This document shows positions 15,623 to 18,173 of a stretch of DNA of 18,173 nucleotides, one piece after another (position 1 is the stretch's first letter; every line of letters begins with the position of its first letter). A program made the translations under genes and the position numbers. The notes under the pieces were generated by a model, which saw only the letters and a list, made by a program, of their open reading frames with translations, searched no databases and was not told the DNA's origin. Source of the stretch: an uncultured Selenomonadaceae bacterium (GTDB lineage Bacteria > Bacillota > Negativicutes > Selenomonadales > Selenomonadaceae); the NCBI GenBank assembly GCA_945637225.1, contig CALZDE010000015.1:1-18173 (forward strand). Direction: 5' to 3'.

Positions 15623-16228
15623 TTAGAACTGATGATATACGGATATTACCTTGCCGATGACTTTAGCTTTTCTAAGCAGGTCAGAAGCACCAAGGTCGTT
15701 AATTAAAAGCCCGCCACCCTTTTCCTTCGAGCAGAGGCGCAGTACAGCTTTAGTCTCACCTTCAGGTATTACCAGCATTATATCTTTATCTTTAGCAAGT
15801 CTCTGCTGTTTGATGATAATAAAATCATCTTCCTCTATGCCACAGCTTGCTAAATCGTCATTATCTACATGCATGCTGAATAGATGTTCACGAACAGGAA
15901 GCCAGTTGTTTGGCATGGCTATTTCTGTGATAATATTATCTTCGTCCTCGAAGGAATCCTCACCACGGTATACTAAAGGAATAGTAGTGGTGTCTTTCCA
16001 TGCCTGATCATCTACAAGGTCAATGGCACGTGGCTTGGTAGGGTCCCTGACAATTTTTCCAGCTTCTTCCAGCTTGGCAAGATAGCCGTGGACAGTGGAA
16101 CTTGACTTCAGACCAACAATCTTGCCAATTTCCCGCACAGAAGGGGGATAACCTTTTTCCATGAGAAAGCTTTTTATTACTTCATAAATTTGAGCTTGGC
16201 GCTCGTCAGAGCAACGATTACGTCCCAT
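15623..16228 (-). CDS. LexA-like repressor lacking the autocleavage residues
   Basis: The 201-residue protein matches LexA end to end. The N-terminal winged-helix domain (about 8-72) keeps the LexA signature GYPPSVREIGKIVGLKSSSTVHGYL, and residues 83-201 align with the S24 peptidase domain. The self-cleavage chemistry is missing. The IPLV segment (83-86) is followed by GEDS where LexA has its Ala-Gly bond. The F-x-x-x-V-x-G-x-S-M active-site stretch reads FSMHVDNDDL, putting D125 in place of the catalytic serine, and the T-V-K-R-L lysine site reads AVLRL (161-165), with leucine. I infer a stable DNA-binding dimer not released by RecA-induced cleavage. AAAGGGAG precedes the ATG. It diverges from larE, so it may control itself and lar. 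No symbol is given because it is unlikely to be a true SOS LexA. Confidence 0.88.
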   Translation of the reverse strand: MGRNRCSDERQAQIYEVIKSFLMEKGYPPSVREIGKIVGLKSSSTVHGYLAKLEEAGKIVRDPTKPRAIDLVDDQAWKDTTTIPLVYRGEDSFEDEDNIITEIAMPNNWLPVREHLFSMHVDNDDLASCGIEEDDFIIIKQQRLAKDKDIMLVIPEGETKAVLRLCSKEKGGGLLINDLGASDLLRKAKVIGKVISVYHQF

Positions 16229-16260
16229 AGTTCACACTCCCTTTTAATGATGATAGTTAT

Positions 16261-16289
16261 ATTTTAGCAGATTAATTTACACAAGTAAA
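16261..16289 (-). promoter_or_regulatory. Candidate promoter of the lexA-like gene
   Basis: On the - strand, TTTACT (complement of 16284-16289, 4 of 6 consensus) is followed by a 17-base spacer and TAAAAT (complement of 16261-16266). Transcription would start near 16254, about 26 bases before the ATG. The -35 overlaps the right arm of the dyad at 16275-16290, an arrangement that would suit autorepression. Confidence 0.4.
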
Positions 16290-16290
16290 T
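16275..16290. promoter_or_regulatory. Dyad operator candidate 1 (ATTTAC-N4-GTAAAT)
   Basis: A perfect 6-base inverted repeat with a 4-base spacer (ACAA) lies in the 128-base gap between the divergent lexA-like and larE genes. Its AC-N4-GT core has the same geometry as the Gram-positive LexA box GAAC-N4-GTTC (established motif). It overlaps the candidate lexA-like -35. Binding is inferred, not shown. Confidence 0.4.
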
Positions 16291-16292
16291 AG

Positions 16293-16317
16293 AAAAATGA
16301 AACAAAAGTTCATTTTT
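16293..16317. promoter_or_regulatory. Dyad operator candidate 2 (AAAAATGAA-N7-TTCATTTTT)
   Basis: Perfect 9-base arms flank a 7-base centre. Within it is AAAC-AAAA-GTTC, one base from the Gram-positive LexA consensus GAAC-N4-GTTC. Its centre is about 23 bases, roughly two helical turns, from dyad 1, so the same protein could bind both on one face. It lies 40 bases upstream of the larE start. The AT arms could also arise by chance. Confidence 0.4.
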
Positions 16318-16356
16318 TAAGGAAAAAATAAAGAGTTTTAGCAGGAGTTTTGCCTT

Positions 16357-17127
16357 ATGAACGAGAATAGTAATATTGTCGGTTTGGAGAAGTTTTTTTA
16401 CGACCATCCTAAGATAGCTTTGGGCTTTTCGGGTGGTGTGGATTCTTCATATCTTCTTTATGCTGGCATGAAATATGGTGCGGATATAAAGCCGTATTTT
16501 ATCAAGGGCGCATTTCAGCCGGAATTTGAACTGAATGATGCAGTAAGGCTTGCTAAATCATTAGGGGCTGAGGATAAGCTGAAAATTATCAGAGCAGATA
16601 TTTTAGCAGATGATATTGTGGCAGAAAATAACAGCCGTCGTTGCTATTACTGCAAAAAGCGTGTATTTGGTGCGATTTTAGAAAATGCACGTGCTGACGG
16701 ATATAATGCAGTTATTGATGGCACGAATGCTTCTGATGATTTGTCAGACAGGCCGGGGGCAAAGGCATTGAAGGAAATGAAGGTTTTTTCTCCGCTTAGA
16801 ATGGCAGGACTGACCAAAGCCGAAATACGTAAACTGAGCAGGGAAGCAGGGCTATTTACATGGAATAAGCCATCCTATGCCTGCCTTGCTACGAGAATAC
16901 CGACAGGACGACGCATTACAGAAGGTCTTTTGCAGAGAGTAGAGAGTGCAGAGAGTGTACTTTCTGAAATGGGATTTCGGGATTTTCGTGTCAGAGTGCT
17001 TGGTGATGCGGGAAAAATTCAGCTGAGACCAGAGGAAATGCTGATGGCTGTTGAAAAAAGAGACAGCATAGTAAGAGAGCTGGAGCCATATTTCAACGAG
17101 ATTTACTTGGACTTAAAGGGGCGGTAA
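16357..17127 (+). CDS. larE: ATP-dependent sulfur transferase LarE (nickel-pincer cofactor synthesis)
   Basis: LarE adenylates and then sulfurates the two carboxylates of the pyridinium intermediate made by LarB, the middle step in building the nickel-pincer nucleotide of lactate racemase. The 256-residue protein has the PP-loop SGGVDS (25-30), a DGTNASDD segment (121-128) typical of the family, and three cysteines placed as in many LarE proteins: C96 and C99 (RRCYYCK) and C176 (YACLATRIP). Family knowledge: C176-type cysteine is the sacrificial sulfur donor in Lactiplantibacillus LarE, while homologues with three cysteines may use an iron-sulfur cluster. AGGAG at 16343-16347 supports the ATG. 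It is first in a larE-larB-larC run diverging from the lexA-like gene. Confidence 0.93.
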   Translation: MNENSNIVGLEKFFYDHPKIALGFSGGVDSSYLLYAGMKYGADIKPYFIKGAFQPEFELNDAVRLAKSLGAEDKLKIIRADILADDIVAENNSRRCYYCKKRVFGAILENARADGYNAVIDGTNASDDLSDRPGAKALKEMKVFSPLRMAGLTKAEIRKLSREAGLFTWNKPSYACLATRIPTGRRITEGLLQRVESAESVLSEMGFRDFRVRVLGDAGKIQLRPEEMLMAVEKRDSIVRELEPYFNEIYLDLKGR

Positions 17128-17156
17128 AAATAGATACGTTAGAGCTTTTACAGCAG

Positions 17157-17879
17157 GTGAAGGAGAATAAAATATCCATTGAGGAAGCGGAATTATATCT
17201 TAGAAGAAAGCCGTTTGAAGAAATGGGCTATGCCAAGGTAGATACTCATCGCCGTATCCGCTCCGGTTTTCCAGAGGTTATTTTCGCACAGGGTAAGGCT
17301 GATGAACATCTTTTGGGAATTGTTGAAAGGCTTTACGAAGCAGAGGGAGAGGTCATGGCTACCCGTGCCAGTCAGGAGCAGTACGAACTGGTGAAGAAGA
17401 AATTCCCTCAGGCTACATATGATAAATTATCCAGAATAATTAAATTGCAGGATAAGGAAAAAACGCTTAAAGGTCATGTAGCGGTATGTACTGCTGGTAC
17501 GGCAGATATTCCTGTGGCAGAGGAAGCGGCTCAGACGGCGGAGTTTTTTGGCTGTTACGTAGACCGGATTTATGATGTAGGTGTCAGCGGTATTCACCGT
17601 CTTTTCAGTCAGGTGGAAAAAATTCAGAAGGCGAACTGTGTTATTGCGGTGGCAGGTATGGAAGGTGCATTGGGAAGTGTCATTGGCGGTCTGGTAGATA
17701 AGCCGGTAATTGCAGTACCGACCTCTGTGGGCTATGGTGCAAATTTTCATGGTGTATCAGCACTTCTTACGATGATAAATTCCTGTGCAAACGGAATAGC
17801 AGTGGTAAATATTGATAATGGCTATGGTGCAGGCTATATTGCGGCACAGATAAACAGATTGGGGATTAAAAATGAGTAA
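17157..17879 (+). CDS. larB: Pyridinium-3,5-biscarboxylic acid mononucleotide synthase LarB
   Basis: LarB carboxylates and hydrolyses nicotinic acid adenine dinucleotide, the first step of nickel-pincer cofactor synthesis. The AIR-carboxylase-like core is clear: VAVCTAGTADIPVAEEAA (from 108), VAGMEGALGSVIGGL (165-179), PTSVGYGANFHG (188-199), and the conserved C210 in NSCANGIAVVNIDNGYGAGY. Coordinates use the first standard start (GTG 17157), but this GTG has no properly spaced ribosome-binding site. Reading upstream in frame gives IDTLELLQQ from an ATA at 17130, which completes the expected LarB N-terminal helix, and AAAGGGG (17115-17121) lies 8 bases before it. The real start is probably AUA at 17130 (249 residues). 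It overlaps larC by 8 bases. Confidence 0.92.
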   Translation: MKENKISIEEAELYLRRKPFEEMGYAKVDTHRRIRSGFPEVIFAQGKADEHLLGIVERLYEAEGEVMATRASQEQYELVKKKFPQATYDKLSRIIKLQDKEKTLKGHVAVCTAGTADIPVAEEAAQTAEFFGCYVDRIYDVGVSGIHRLFSQVEKIQKANCVIAVAGMEGALGSVIGGLVDKPVIAVPTSVGYGANFHGVSALLTMINSCANGIAVVNIDNGYGAGYIAAQINRLGIKNE

Positions 17880-18173
17880 AGTATTGTACATAGATGGAAG
17901 CTTTGGTGTCAGCGGTGATATGCTTTGCGGTGCTCTTATAGATTTGGGAGCGAACAGGGAAAAGGTAATGGATGTGCTGGGAAAGCTGTCAGTTCAGGGC
18001 TTCAAGGTGGAAATAGGCCAGGTAAAAAAGGCTGGACTTGCGGCGTGTGACTTCAATGTAATCCTTGACCATGAGCATGAAAATCACGACCATGATATGG
18101 AATACCTTCATGGGCATGAACATCATCATGAGCATGAACACGAGCATCATCACGACCATGAACATCATGAGCA
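17872..18173 (+). CDS. larC: Nickel-insertion protein LarC, N-terminal part (cut by window end)
   Basis: LarC is the CTP-dependent cyclometallase that inserts nickel into the sulfurated pincer nucleotide. Only the first 100 codons are present. They start YIDGSFGVSGDMLCGALIDLG, the LarC N-terminal signature, and continue to FNVILD (61-66). A stretch at 67-99 then has 17 histidines, mostly alternating with Glu and Asp. Such a histidine-rich insert is known in LarC/DUF111 proteins and probably binds nickel. The ATG at 17872 overlaps the larB stop, so translation is likely coupled. In some lactobacilli LarC is made by ribosomal frameshifting; the window ends before that region could be checked. 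Confidence 0.93.
   Translation, partial: MSKVLYIDGSFGVSGDMLCGALIDLGANREKVMDVLGKLSVQGFKVEIGQVKKAGLAACDFNVILDHEHENHDHDMEYLHGHEHHHEHEHEHHHDHEHHE

Noticed and set aside
15651..16007. A 118-codon open frame on + inside the lexA-like gene
   Set aside because: It is a shadow of the lexA-like frame; the - strand protein aligns with LexA over its full length.
18070..18173. A tandem repeat or CRISPR-like array at the window end
   Set aside because: The repetition is a run of His/Glu/Asp codons in the larC frame, without regular repeat-spacer units.

Overview
The window is a continuous run of 18 protein-coding genes from a bacterial chromosome of moderate-to-low GC content. Its first 12.3 kb is a Firmicutes-type division and cell wall (dcw) cluster. 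A MurE with the DNPR motif implies meso-diaminopimelate peptidoglycan. The DUF881 and small-basic-protein pair next to ftsQ and ftsZ is typical of Bacillota. Together with a nickel-pincer (lar) operon, this suggests an anaerobic Bacillota member. My best guess is Negativicutes (Selenomonas/Anaerovibrio/Megamonas-like), but that is an inference. No tRNA, rRNA, CRISPR, insertion sequence or phage gene was seen, and no gene-free stretch exceeds 300 bases.

Layout: a promoter at 72-100 precedes murE-murF-mraY-murD-murG-murC-ddl-ftsQ-DUF881-sbp, all on + with gaps of a few to about 50 bases and a TAATG coupling at murD/murG. A 150-base gap with a candidate promoter and leader hairpin precedes ftsZ, which is followed by a GC-rich hairpin terminator. 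These genes make lipid II (UDP-MurNAc-pentapeptide synthesis, membrane transfer, GlcNAc addition) and then supply divisome parts (FtsQ, FtsZ). The familiar dcw members ftsW/spoVE, murB and ftsA are absent from their usual slots.

The middle region (12.36-15.56 kb) holds a membrane-anchored solute-binding protein with no transporter partner, rimO (ribosomal protein S12 methylthiotransferase), and an uncharacterised exported protein with a calcium-loop-like motif. A bidirectional terminator separates this from a convergent lexA-like gene on the - strand.

The last region has the lexA-like gene diverging from larE-larB-larC, which build the nickel-pincer nucleotide cofactor of lactate racemase and relatives; larC runs off the window end. 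The most unusual finding is that the LexA-like repressor has lost the Ala-Gly cleavage site, the catalytic serine and, by alignment, the catalytic lysine. It should therefore not self-cleave, so it is unlikely to be a normal SOS repressor. Two dyad sequences about 23 bases apart lie between it and larE, which raises the possibility that it controls itself and the lar operon. larB also appears to start at a non-standard AUA codon.
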